From contig DAHXLU010000103.1 of NCBI GenBank assembly GCA_027365835.1, positions 6,069 through 70,068 of the forward strand: a DNA stretch of 64,000 nt, written 5' to 3'. The translations under genes and the position numbers were made by a program. This DNA is from JAJZMA01 sp021850405 (GTDB taxonomy: Bacteria > Chloroflexota > Dormibacteria > Aeolococcales > Aeolococcaceae). The notes below the pieces were generated by a model. That model had not been told where the DNA came from and made no database searches. It saw only the letters and a program-made list of their open reading frames with translations. Below are positions 26,971-35,702 of the stretch, one piece after another (the stretch's first letter is position 1; each line of letters begins with the position of its first letter).

Positions 26971-28593
26971 CTACTCTGGTGGACCAAAAAGCGCACCCGA
27001 CCATGCAGGCAGCTGCATGATCCTGGAGCCATCCTTCGTTTTGTTACGTTCCACTGCTGTGCTGGTTGTGAGCATTGGTCTGCCATGCGACGGGCAGTCC
27101 GCATCCAGATCCCCCAGGTTGAGGACGACTGTGAAAGCACCCCGGCGCCATCCCCAGGTGCTCTTTTCCGGCAACTCTGCGTAACCACTCTCCCGGAGGT
27201 CGGTGTGGCTTCTGCGGAGCGCTATCAGCTTGCGCGTGAAGTTGAGGGTTGAGTCGGCATCTTTTTTTTGATCGGCTACATTGCGCTCCAGCGTTCCGAA
27301 TGGGAGCCACGGAGTTACGGTAGGCGCCGTAAATCCAGCACCGGGCTCTGAATTCCACGGCATGGGAGTCCTTGAGGGATCCCTGCCAATAGTGTTTCCC
27401 TGGTGAGGGACCATGGTGTCGCGCTTTTGTGAAAGGGTTATGCGGGTGTCCTCCATTCCCAGCTCGTCGCCATAGTAGATGACAGGAACGCCTGGAAGCA
27501 GCAGCAGGAGCATGAGGATGCACCTGATCCTGTCCTCTTCACCGCCACCCCACCTGGTAGTAAAGCGCGACTTGTCATGGTTGGAAACAGTCCAGGTCGC
27601 TGTCGCACCAGGTGGCAGGAGAGCAAAGGTCTCCCTTGTTATGGAGCGCAGGACCGAAGGGTCGAATGGTGCATCCAGAAATGCTGCATTGAGGGTAAGG
27701 TGCAGTTCGGGGGCGTCTTCCGTGCCGTAGAAGGGGACCATGCGCGATGGATCGGTGACATAGGTTTCTCCATAGAGGAGCGGGGATGACTGGTACTCAT
27801 CGGCAAGCCTGCGCCAGTGACGGTGAATTTCATGCACCTCGGGCTGTTCTCCGTTGTACAGGGGCCGCTGTCCACGTTCTACCCAGTCTTTTGGGTCAAG
27901 CGGCTGCGCGGGAGGGTTGTTCCTGAGCTTTGCGTCCTTGACAATCCCATGGGCCACATCTATCCGGAATCCGGCGATGTGCCGGTCCAGCCAGAAACGT
28001 AGGATCTCATCAAAGGCAGTTTTTACCTCTGGGTTCCACCAGTTGAGGTCGGGCTGGCAGGGGAGAAAGTTGTGCAGGTACCATTCGCCGCTCTTTTCAT
28101 CCAGGGTCCAGGCTGGATCTACCGTTGCAGAGAGCCAGTTGTTGGGAGGGCCCCCATCGCGCCCTGCCGCAAAGACGTACCAGTCCCGGTGTCTCGCAGT
28201 ACGCGAGCTTAAGGCGTCCGTAAACCAGGGATGACTGGAGCTTGTGTGGTTGGGCACCAGATCCAGCAGCACATGGATCCCGCGCTTGCCGGCTGCTTCC
28301 ACCAGCCTGTCCATGTCATCCAGGGTCCCAAAGTCCGGATGCACGCCGGTGTAGTCCGACACGTCATACCCCCAGTCACCGTTGGGAGACGGCATGGTCG
28401 GATTGAGCCAGATCCCATCTATCCCGAGCCATGCGAGGTAATCCAGATGCTGGGTAATCCCCGGCAGGTCCCCGTATCCATCATGGTTGGAGTCGGCAAA
28501 TGAGCGTGGGTAGATCTGGTAGAGCACAGCATTCTTCCACCACGGAGCAGGCGCTGCGCGAGGATGCGTTGGGTTGGCAACTGCGGGGGGCAC
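26971..28593 (-). CDS. GH13 family alpha-glucosidase / alpha-amylase
   Basis: About 540 residues. WWKNAVLYQIYPRSFADSN opens the TIM barrel, DLVPNHTS is conserved region I, GFRIDVAHGI holds the catalytic Asp (region II), YGETYV the acid/base Glu (region III) and SNHDKSR the region IV His-Asp. The layout matches oligo-1,6-/alpha-1,4-glucosidases acting on maltooligosaccharides; no signal peptide, so cytoplasmic. The start is uncertain: GTG 28593 is used, with TTG at 28599 or 28698 as alternatives. Confidence 0.92.
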   Translation of the reverse strand: MPPAVANPTHPRAAPAPWWKNAVLYQIYPRSFADSNHDGYGDLPGITQHLDYLAWLGIDGIWLNPTMPSPNGDWGYDVSDYTGVHPDFGTLDDMDRLVEAAGKRGIHVLLDLVPNHTSSSHPWFTDALSSRTARHRDWYVFAAGRDGGPPNNWLSATVDPAWTLDEKSGEWYLHNFLPCQPDLNWWNPEVKTAFDEILRFWLDRHIAGFRIDVAHGIVKDAKLRNNPPAQPLDPKDWVERGQRPLYNGEQPEVHEIHRHWRRLADEYQSSPLLYGETYVTDPSRMVPFYGTEDAPELHLTLNAAFLDAPFDPSVLRSITRETFALLPPGATATWTVSNHDKSRFTTRWGGGEEDRIRCILMLLLLLPGVPVIYYGDELGMEDTRITLSQKRDTMVPHQGNTIGRDPSRTPMPWNSEPGAGFTAPTVTPWLPFGTLERNVADQKKDADSTLNFTRKLIALRRSHTDLRESGYAELPEKSTWGWRRGAFTVVLNLGDLDADCPSHGRPMLTTSTAVERNKTKDGSRIMQLPAWSGALFGPPE

Positions 28594-28647
28594 TTTCAAG
28601 GAAAGGATAGACCATACGCCCCTATGGGATTGGTGGCGTGCTTTCTG

Positions 28648-28677
28648 GCCAGGCGGGTGCCCTGGAAACCGCCTGGC
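28648..28677. promoter_or_regulatory. 9-bp dyad between divergent GH13 and EspI-like genes
   Basis: GCCAGGCGG (28648-28656) pairs perfectly with CCGCCTGGC (28669-28677) across 12 nt. It sits just upstream of the GH13 start, with no T-tract, so an operator is more likely than a terminator. The whole divergent gap 28594-28893 holds no other supported feature. Confidence 0.4.
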
Positions 28678-28893
28678 GGATGGGGCAAAGGGCCCCAAAA
28701 ACCTCCCTGCTGGTTCCCGGTAGGACTGCTGCCGGGGCGGGCAATGGCTCGATTAGCCAAGATACTGGAACAGGTCCGTCATCCTTCCGTTACACACTTG
28801 TGGGTGATTCGCCACAAAGGGGCCTGGTTCATGATATTGTCCCTAGTAATGTCCGTCTGTGTGCGGGCTGGGCTGGATGATCAGGAGAGGACT

Positions 28894-30192
28894 ATGGCCA
28901 TAGATACTGACGGAGTTGTCGTCCCACCGTTGCTAGATATGGAGATCGGTGAGGGTGAAGAGGTGTCTGCGCCGACACGGCAGATCATGCCGCCAAGACC
29001 TTCTGGTCTTGGGCTATTTGCAACATGGCCATCTCTTGCCAGAGACTATCGCCAGACGGAAGAGGGCGCTGTGGCCCTGTTCCCGGATGATTCAGTCGAG
29101 CTTGAGGGCAGGGTTGGGCCGCGGGAGGTTTCCGGTGCGGTTATTCCCTCCCCTGTGGGTGTAGTGCCACCTTCCACGGCCTCGTCTGGCCAGGGATCCA
29201 TGTGGCCAGCTCCTGGGCAACGCCTGGCAGCAACCCAAAAAGAGGGCGGTAGTGGCCTGGGGCTCTCTGACGCCATGGTCAGGGACTTTGCTCCTGGTGC
29301 GTCGGTGCGCTACCGGCAGGGAGCTCCTGCCGGGTGGAGAGGGCTCGTCTGGCGAGCGACAATGGGCCATGTGGTGGTTCCGGAGTCTGCACGCGCCAGG
29401 CGGTCCGCCGAGCGGCTCACCAGGATACAGACGCCAGTAGCAGCATGTGCCAAGATCGCCTTTGCATCGGGAAAGGGAGGGGTGGGTAAAACCACCGCAA
29501 CACTTCTCTGCGGAACGGCTCTTTCCCTCCTGCGGGGCGACCGGATTGTTGCCATGGATGCTAACCCGGATGCCGGATCACTGGGATGGAGGGTGGACCG
29601 CCGCACAGACAGTACGCTTTCTGATCTTCTGCGTGATGCAGATACGATAAGCCGGTACGGGGATGTGCGCTCTTATATGAGTCAGTCTGACTCCCGGCTG
29701 GAGGTGCTTGCCTCTGCGAATAACCCCTCGATCTCGATGGCCATGGGTGACGGTGAGTACCGGAGGGCGGTGGAGATAATAGAGCAGTACTACAGCATGC
29801 TGCTCATGGATCTGGGTACTGGCCTTGTGGACGGAGGCACCCAGGCTATCCTGGGCCTGGCATCGCAGGTAGTGGTCATAACTTCTCCGAGTGTGGACTC
29901 TGGACGGATTGCTGATTTCACCCTGGATTTTATTGAAAAGCGAGATCCAGAAAAGGCGCGTGCTGCAATCGTTGTAATCAACAATGTACGCAAGGACAGC
30001 GCTATTGATGTAGATGCACTGGATGCGCACTTTGCAAGCCGCGCTGCTGCAGTTGTGAGGGTCCCTTGGGATGCCCATCTTTCTGCCGGGGATATTCCCC
30101 GCTGGGAGCTGCTGCAGCCCCAGACGCGGGAAGCGTATCTGGATCTGGCGGCCCTGGTAGCCGCTGCCGCTGGCACCGGGGCTCCTGGCTGA
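28894..30192 (+). CDS. MinD/ParA-like ATPase of the EspI (type VII secretion-associated) kind
   Basis: 432 residues starting at ATG 28894, 3 nt after a strong AGGAGAGG. The N-terminal half (about 1-165) is Pro-rich and probably disordered, ending in RGLVWRATMG. The C-terminal half is a deviant-Walker ATPase: ASGKGGVGKTTATLL, then DANPDAGSLGWRVDR, and LLMDLGTGLVDG. This layout and the IQTPVAACAKIAFASGKGG lead-in resemble actinobacterial MinD-like proteins linked to ESX/type VII secretion; no EccC, EsxA or other secretion gene is in the window. An ABC exporter follows 19 bp downstream but has its own -10 box. Confidence 0.8.
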   Translation: MAIDTDGVVVPPLLDMEIGEGEEVSAPTRQIMPPRPSGLGLFATWPSLARDYRQTEEGAVALFPDDSVELEGRVGPREVSGAVIPSPVGVVPPSTASSGQGSMWPAPGQRLAATQKEGGSGLGLSDAMVRDFAPGASVRYRQGAPAGWRGLVWRATMGHVVVPESARARRSAERLTRIQTPVAACAKIAFASGKGGVGKTTATLLCGTALSLLRGDRIVAMDANPDAGSLGWRVDRRTDSTLSDLLRDADTISRYGDVRSYMSQSDSRLEVLASANNPSISMAMGDGEYRRAVEIIEQYYSMLLMDLGTGLVDGGTQAILGLASQVVVITSPSVDSGRIADFTLDFIEKRDPEKARAAIVVINNVRKDSAIDVDALDAHFASRAAAVVRVPWDAHLSAGDIPRWELLQPQTREAYLDLAALVAAAAGTGAPG

Positions 30193-30198
30193 ATCGGA

Positions 30199-30204
30199 TA
30201 TTAT
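30199..30204 (+). promoter_or_regulatory. -10 box (TATTAT) for the ABC exporter, leaderless geometry
   Basis: TATTAT (5 of 6 to TATAAT) ends 7 nt before the GTG at 30212. No convincing -35 is visible. Confidence 0.45.
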
Positions 30205-30211
30205 CGGTGGG

Positions 30212-31144
30212 GTGACAGGAGAGCCCGACACCAATGCCAGGACGGATGTCGCCATAATGGTTTCTGGTCTCATAAAGCGGTATGGTGCCGTGGCTGCGGT
30301 GGATGGCCTCGATTTTTCCATAGAGGCAGGAAAGCTCACATCCATCCTTGGGGCCAACGGGGCGGGAAAGACAACAACCCTTGAGATTATGGAGGGGCTC
30401 CGCACTGCGGACGCAGGGGAGATTCGGATCCTGGGGATGACTCCGAAGGAGGCCCGCTCCATTACCGGTGTGCAGCTGCAGGAAGGGACACTATATGAGG
30501 ATCTGTCCTGCCTCGAGACGCTGCGCTTCTTTGGGCGCATGTACGGCTGTATGGTGGATGGGGCAGGTCTTCTCTCCATGGTCGGACTGGAGCAGAAGGG
30601 ACATCTGCGCGCGAACCAGCTCTCAGGTGGGCAGAAGCGACGGCTGCAGATGGCAATAGCGCTGGTCAACGATCCAGAGGTGGTGATTCTCGATGAACCA
30701 ACCACGGGCCTTGATCCAGTTACCAGGCGGGAAACATGGAACCTGATATCACGGCTCAAGGAGGATGGACGCACGGTGGTGCTCACCACCCATTACATTG
30801 ATGAGGCCGAAGCGCTGTCTGACTGGGTAATCATTGTGGACAGGGGCAAGGTGGTTACCCAGGGAACGCCAGCGTCGCTTGTGCGGGCGGGAGGCAATAC
30901 AGCGCACGTTGAGCTGGACGTACGGGACCCTGCCATGGTGCAGCGACTGGTGTCGCTTGCATCTGGAAGACAGGAGGGGGATCGCTTTGTTGCAGATACT
31001 GCGGATCCAGCGGGCATGGTACGCACCCTGGCAGAGCTGGTCCCTCCTGAGATAATGGCCAGCCTCCGGATCCGCTCCCGCTCCCTTGAGGATGTGTTTC
31101 TCGAGACAGCTGGCTATCAGCTGGAGGCACAGGTCCCTGAATGA
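30212..31144 (+). CDS. ABC transporter ATP-binding protein (ABC-2 exporter)
   Basis: 310 residues: Walker A GANGAGKTT, signature LSGGQKRRLQMA, Walker B VVILDEPTTGLDP and the switch His in TTHYIDEAE. The C-terminal 80 residues form the extra domain seen in drug- and polyketide-exporting ABC-2 ATPases (DrrA/CcmA-like). GTG start preceded by a TATTAT box. The stop overlaps the permease start by 4 bp. Confidence 0.93.
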   Translation: MTGEPDTNARTDVAIMVSGLIKRYGAVAAVDGLDFSIEAGKLTSILGANGAGKTTTLEIMEGLRTADAGEIRILGMTPKEARSITGVQLQEGTLYEDLSCLETLRFFGRMYGCMVDGAGLLSMVGLEQKGHLRANQLSGGQKRRLQMAIALVNDPEVVILDEPTTGLDPVTRRETWNLISRLKEDGRTVVLTTHYIDEAEALSDWVIIVDRGKVVTQGTPASLVRAGGNTAHVELDVRDPAMVQRLVSLASGRQEGDRFVADTADPAGMVRTLAELVPPEIMASLRIRSRSLEDVFLETAGYQLEAQVPE

Positions 31145-32364
31145 GTGCGCCCGTACTCTCCCAGATGGTCTCGAAAGGAACAGTTAAATGGGGCAGGAGT
31201 CTTTTCGATGTGTGGAAGGTCCAGCTGCTCCGTTTGTTCCGCAATCGCCAGGTATTTGTCTTCAATCTCCTGGTCCCACTCATGATGATCCTTATCTTTG
31301 GTGCCCTCTTCCAGGGGAAGCCCACAAAGGTGGCAGTGTCGGTGCCAGCTTCCCTTCGGCAACTGGTAGGTCACGACCTTCCTGGTAGCTCTTTTGTCGT
31401 TGTGAACGCGACGCCATCACAGGCACGGCTGGATGTGCAGAACGGCACTGCAGAATGGGGGCTTGTGATACTCGGGGCAGCCCCTCATGGGCAGGTGGGA
31501 GGGGTCAGCCAGGGCAGTGCCGTCTCTCCGGTGCAGGGACTGTCTCTTCCTGGCGCAGATAGCGCGCTCTCCACTCCGGTTGTAGCCACGATATATCTCC
31601 AGTCTGGCAATACAACAGCCAATGGCGCATTCCAGGCAGAGGCAGGAGCTGTAGTTGCGGGCCTGAACCAGCAGCTTTCAGGCCATCCTCCAGTCGTGCT
31701 CAGCCATGTAGACAACCTCCAGGTGGCCGGTTCCGCAGTCCGGTCCGAAAGTTATGTCAGTTTCCTTACCCCTGGTGTTATTGCCTACGCCATAACAACA
31801 GCGGGCATGCTTTCTGCCGGCATGCAGCTTGTAAACGACCGGGAGCGTGGGGCATTGCGACGGATCCGGGCGACGCCAGTCCGTCTTTCGGCATTTCTGG
31901 GTGGAATTGTCGCCGCCCAGCTGGTGCTCATCATCATCCAGACTGTGATCCTCTTTGCCTCTGCCTATCTTTTCTATGGTGTAGCTGTCCAGGGTTCACT
32001 GCTGGTTCTGGGACTGGTCTGTCTCGCAGGCGCGTTCTGCTTTCTTGCGACCGGTTTTCTGCTGGTCTCGGTATCCAAGGGACCACAGGCAGCAATTACC
32101 ATGGCTAACCTCTTTACCCTGCCGCAGCTTTTTATTGCTGGCATTTTCTATCCGCTCTCGTCAGCGCCAGACTGGCTGCAGCATCTGGCTGTTGTAATGC
32201 CTCTCCGGTATTTCAGCGAGGCGTTGCGGTCGGTAGCTGCTGATGGCCTGGGATTAGGCGCCATCTGGGGGGATTTGCTGTTCCTCTTGCTGTTCGGGTG
32301 CGTTGCGGCTGTGCTCGCGCTGCGAACCTTTGCGTTTGAGCCAAGAGGCGGTGCCGCGGCATAA
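31141..32364 (+). CDS. ABC-2 type transporter permease
   Basis: 407 residues. One membrane helix near residues 35-55 is followed by a large extracytoplasmic domain (about 56-205) and then about five helices from 210 to 395, the YhgE/DrrB-like ABC-2 pattern. GALRRIRATPVRLSAFLGG and the terminal LPLRYFSEALR-type segment are typical. Partner of the upstream ATPase. Likely exports a lipid, antibiotic or polymer; substrate unknown. Confidence 0.9.
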   Translation: MSAPVLSQMVSKGTVKWGRSLFDVWKVQLLRLFRNRQVFVFNLLVPLMMILIFGALFQGKPTKVAVSVPASLRQLVGHDLPGSSFVVVNATPSQARLDVQNGTAEWGLVILGAAPHGQVGGVSQGSAVSPVQGLSLPGADSALSTPVVATIYLQSGNTTANGAFQAEAGAVVAGLNQQLSGHPPVVLSHVDNLQVAGSAVRSESYVSFLTPGVIAYAITTAGMLSAGMQLVNDRERGALRRIRATPVRLSAFLGGIVAAQLVLIIIQTVILFASAYLFYGVAVQGSLLVLGLVCLAGAFCFLATGFLLVSVSKGPQAAITMANLFTLPQLFIAGIFYPLSSAPDWLQHLAVVMPLRYFSEALRSVAADGLGLGAIWGDLLFLLLFGCVAAVLALRTFAFEPRGGAAA

Positions 32365-32522
32365 GGGCCAGGGACGCTTTCATGTCGCTCAGTGAGGGCC
32401 TGGAGCACAGCATGGCACTCTTCCATGCCTGCCCAGTTTTACGACCCCGCGATATGCTGTTCTACATGGAAAAAGTGTTGGGTAGTTCATTTATGGACTT
32501 TCCACAGGAAGGCTGAGCCGGG

Positions 32523-34493
32523 TTGACCAGAGAGGCGCCCAGGGGAGCGGCGGTCCTGCTTGAGGACCGGGAGTTGCTTCGTGCCCGCCTGAAAGCCCTC
32601 CCTCTCAGTCCAGGGGTCTATCTCTTTTCAGACCGGGCAGGGACGGTCATCTATGTCGGGAAGGCAGGCAAGCTTAGAAACAGGGTCTCCTCATATTTCT
32701 CCGGGATTGACAGCCATACGCCCAAGACCAGAAGGCTGGTGGAAAATGCTGCCAACTTTGAGGTTATAAGCTGTGCCAGCGATGAAGAAGCACTGCTGCT
32801 GGAGGCGGTGCTTATCAAGCGGCACCGGCCCCGCTACAACGTCTCTCTGCGTGATGACAAGAACTATCTGTATCTGCGGGTGCCGCGCCCGGTGGAGGGA
32901 ACCGGTCGAAATGCTGACCTGTATCCCCGCCCAGGCTTTGTGCGCAAGGTAGGTAGTGATGGCGCCAACTATTTTGGCCCTTACGCAAGCTCAAGGGCGC
33001 TGCGTGATGCTGTTGGGGTTTTGCGGACAGTGGTGCCGTTTCGTGCATGTAGTGATGAGATGTTTGCACGGGGCAGGGTTTGCCTGGATTTCCATATAAA
33101 GCGGTGCGCTGGCCCATGTGAGGGCCTCATAACGGCACAGGACTACAGCCTGCTGCTATCCCAGGTTGAGACGTTCCTGACCGGAGACACGGCAGGTGTC
33201 GCCCAGGCGCTTCGGAGCGCGATGGATGCTGCTGCCGAACGCATGGACTATGAGAGTGCAGCACGGCTTCGGGATCGGCTGCACGCAGTAGAGTCGATCC
33301 GGGAGCGCCAGGTCGTCATCAGGGGACGTACCCGCAATGAGGATGTGCTGGGGGTAGCGTTTGATGGTGAGCGGGCAATTGGAAGTGTCCTGGTGGTCCG
33401 GGCTGGCAGGGTGATAGGAGCGGAAACCTATCATCTCCAGGGCGATGCAAATACGCTGGCTGAGGAGTGGCTTGCAGGATTTTTTGACCAGTATTATGCC
33501 AATGCCCAGCAGCTCCCGGATCTGGTCGCACTGCCCTGTCGCCTCCCTGAGATGGATGCGGCGCGGACTGCTCTGGAGTTGCGCTCGGGCCACCGGGTCG
33601 AGCTGCGCTGTGCCCGGAGAGGTGTGCTCGCAGGGCTGCTGGCACGCGCCCACGAAACTGCGACAGCGGCTCTCTCCCAGCGCCGCGTCGAAGACGATTT
33701 TGATGCAGAGCGCAGCAGGGAGCTGCTCGTCGGCCTCCAGCGCGCCCTACGGTTGCCCAGGCTCCCCAGGCGCATAGAGTGCTATGACATCTCCAACACC
33801 ATGGGTACCCATTCGGTGGCATCCATGGTGGTTTTTGTGGATGCGCGGCCAGCCGCCAGACTGTATCGCCAGTTCTCAATCCGGTCGGTACGCGGCCCAG
33901 ATGATTTTGCTTCCATGGCAGAGGCAATCCGGAGGCGCTTTTCCAGGCTTGGCACGGTGGCGCGGATGGACGGGGCGTCCGGGACGGGGGAGCAGGGAGC
34001 TGAGCCGCCGACAGTCCCACCGACCAGTTCGCCATCCAGGTCATCCCAGAGGGTGGACCCGAGTTTTTCTGCGTTCCCTGATCTTCTGCTGATAGACGGT
34101 GGAAAGGGACAGGTATCTGCAGTTGTGAAAGCTCTGGATGAGGCTGGGATAAGCGTTCCGGTAGTGGGACTTGCGAAACGGAATGAGGAGTTGTACCCCG
34201 CCCATGCCACAAGACCGATTATCCTAGGAAAGGACGACCCAGTGCTTTTTCTGGTGCAGCGGATTCGTGATGAGGCGCACCGGTTTGCCATCACAAGGCA
34301 TCGTGCCAGGCGTGAGAAAGTAGCGACCGGATCCAGACTCGACCAGCTGCCCGGTGTGGGGCCAGTCAGGAAGAAGGCGTTGATCCGGGAATTTGGGAGT
34401 CTGGAAGGAGTACGGAGGGCAACGGTGGATGAGATAGCAAGGGTAGCGGGATTCTCCAGGGTGTCTGCCATCCGGCTCAAGGAGGTGCTGTGA
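32523..34493 (+). CDS. uvrC: UvrABC excinuclease subunit C
   Basis: 656 residues. N-terminal GIY-YIG nuclease (SPGVYLFSDRAGTVIYVGKA), a Cys cluster (RCAGPCEG), the UvrB-binding UVR helix pair (about 230-265), the RNase H-like 5' nuclease (IECYDISNTMG ... LLLIDGGKGQ) and C-terminal helix-hairpin-helix (LPGVGPVRKKALI). A low-complexity insertion of about 35 residues (Gly/Pro/Ser-rich) splits the RNase H domain just before the DLLLIDGGKGQ strand. TTG start. Confidence 0.96.
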   Translation: MTREAPRGAAVLLEDRELLRARLKALPLSPGVYLFSDRAGTVIYVGKAGKLRNRVSSYFSGIDSHTPKTRRLVENAANFEVISCASDEEALLLEAVLIKRHRPRYNVSLRDDKNYLYLRVPRPVEGTGRNADLYPRPGFVRKVGSDGANYFGPYASSRALRDAVGVLRTVVPFRACSDEMFARGRVCLDFHIKRCAGPCEGLITAQDYSLLLSQVETFLTGDTAGVAQALRSAMDAAAERMDYESAARLRDRLHAVESIRERQVVIRGRTRNEDVLGVAFDGERAIGSVLVVRAGRVIGAETYHLQGDANTLAEEWLAGFFDQYYANAQQLPDLVALPCRLPEMDAARTALELRSGHRVELRCARRGVLAGLLARAHETATAALSQRRVEDDFDAERSRELLVGLQRALRLPRLPRRIECYDISNTMGTHSVASMVVFVDARPAARLYRQFSIRSVRGPDDFASMAEAIRRRFSRLGTVARMDGASGTGEQGAEPPTVPPTSSPSRSSQRVDPSFSAFPDLLLIDGGKGQVSAVVKALDEAGISVPVVGLAKRNEELYPAHATRPIILGKDDPVLFLVQRIRDEAHRFAITRHRARREKVATGSRLDQLPGVGPVRKKALIREFGSLEGVRRATVDEIARVAGFSRVSAIRLKEVL

Positions 34494-35005
34494 CATCCAA
34501 AGGTGATGGGGCCTTCGCGACTCCCGCAAGCGTGGGCTCCTCTCCTGAGGCATCACACCTGGACAAGGCTCCCCCGAGGCGCAAGCGCGATACCCACAGG
34601 TTGTGGTTGCCTCCGGATGCTCCTCCATGCACTATTACGGCTTTTGGCTTCAGCTTTGGGATTCCGCCAGATGTGAACTGGGTTATGGACATGCGTTTTA
34701 TCGCAAATCCCTACTGGGTTGAAGAACTTAGGGGGCTTAGTGGCAGGGAGCCTGCAGTGCGCGATTACATCGTCTCCCAGCCTGCCGCGCAACAGTTCCT
34801 GGATCTGGCTACCGAACTTCTGGTTCTGGCATGGACATCCCAGCGGTTCCCCCTGAAACAGATCAATCTGGGGCTGGGCTGTACCGGCGGGCGCCATCGC
34901 TCAGTGGTGATGGCTGAAGCGCTAAGTGAGCGGCTGATAGAGGTGGGAGCCAATGTCACTGTGGTCCTGCGGGATGTTGACCGTCCTGATCCCCGGTGGC
35001 ATTAG
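34490..35005 (+). CDS. Stand-alone RapZ C-terminal domain protein
   Basis: 171 residues. After about 45 low-complexity residues, FGFSFGIPPDVNWVMDMRFI, NPYW, VRDYIVSQPAAQQFLD and GLGCTGGRHRSVVMAEAL reproduce the C-terminal domain of RapZ (YvcJ/YhbJ) almost in full. The N-terminal P-loop kinase domain (about 150 residues) is missing, with no trace upstream because uvrC abuts it. In RapZ the C-terminal domain binds sRNA and metabolites. GTG start overlapping the uvrC stop with a strong AAGGAGGT Shine-Dalgarno. uvrC-rapZ linkage is common, which supports descent from full-length RapZ. Confidence 0.88.
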   Translation: MTSKGDGAFATPASVGSSPEASHLDKAPPRRKRDTHRLWLPPDAPPCTITAFGFSFGIPPDVNWVMDMRFIANPYWVEELRGLSGREPAVRDYIVSQPAAQQFLDLATELLVLAWTSQRFPLKQINLGLGCTGGRHRSVVMAEALSERLIEVGANVTVVLRDVDRPDPRWH

Positions 35006-35373
35006 GGGCTCCACTGTACTGGGGGGACCCGGTAGCCTGGGGCCTGTTATTGTGCGCGTATGCGCGCCCGTGGCCCGAACTGGTGCAGTTGCCATAACCG
35101 CAGGCAAGAAGCCAGGACAGAAGGCTGTCGGATTGCTGTGCAAAGCTGCCGGTCCGGAGGTCTACGTGCGGCGTATACGGAAGGAGAGGCTTTCCTGAAG
35201 CGCTGACTGGCTTGGCACTATCGTTTCCAGCACAAGCGTCGCTTGCGTCAAAGTCCCTGGTTTATGAGACCAATTTTGACCAATATTGAACCTTTTTGCT
35301 GTTTTTCACTACTAATAGATAGAGGGATCTGTTCTGCCCTCGGACGTGAAGGAACACATGGGGAGTATTGGGC
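35006..35373. other. AT-richer intergenic region
   Basis: About 370 bases after the RapZ-like gene. Bases 35260-35335 are clearly AT-rich compared with the surroundings and include TTGACC, TTGAAC and a TACTAAT stretch that could form a promoter. Short frames here have poor composition. No RNA gene recognised. Confidence 0.4.
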
Positions 35374-35667
35374 ATGGCTGATCCCATATGGGTACATCTG
35401 CTGGGTGGCGTGGGCATGCCAGCGCCTCATGAGGACGTGTGGGCTGTTGCAGTACAGGAGACGATCCCTGCCTACGCCATGATGGGCCCCCCTGGCCTTC
35501 CTGGCGGCCAGCAACTGCAAGAGCCAAAGTGTGCCATTTACTATGTCGATGCCGCGACAGGTCACACAGTCAATGTCGAATATCGTGCCGCCTCTTCCTG
35601 GCCGGCCTGGTTTGGGGCTGCGCCAGCGTTGTCAATCGTCAGGCAGGTAGTGCGAAGAAGGGGATAG
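35374..35667 (+). CDS. Small hypothetical protein or remnant (97 aa)
   Basis: ATG at 35374 with a GGGAG about 8 nt upstream; 97 residues. The segment CAIYYVDAATGHTVNVEY looks like a strand pair ending an extracellular repeat, so this may be the 3' part of a decayed secreted-protein gene. There is no signal peptide at this start. Not recognised; an in-frame stop at 35347 bounds it upstream. Confidence 0.35.
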   Translation: MADPIWVHLLGGVGMPAPHEDVWAVAVQETIPAYAMMGPPGLPGGQQLQEPKCAIYYVDAATGHTVNVEYRAASSWPAWFGAAPALSIVRQVVRRRG

Positions 35668-35702
35668 CAATATGGCTGAAGAGAATAGAAAGGGTGGATG
35701 GC

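Noticed and set aside
26670..27188. Extension of the FMN-binding protein by 173 residues
   Set aside because: The internal ATG at 26669 has a good ribosome site and a signal anchor directly after it; the upstream part looks non-coding and overlaps the GH13 gene.
34953..35198. 81-codon plus-strand frame overlapping the RapZ-like gene end
   Set aside because: It overlaps a well-supported gene by 50 bp in another frame and has no ribosome site; the composition is Gly/Val-rich and generic.
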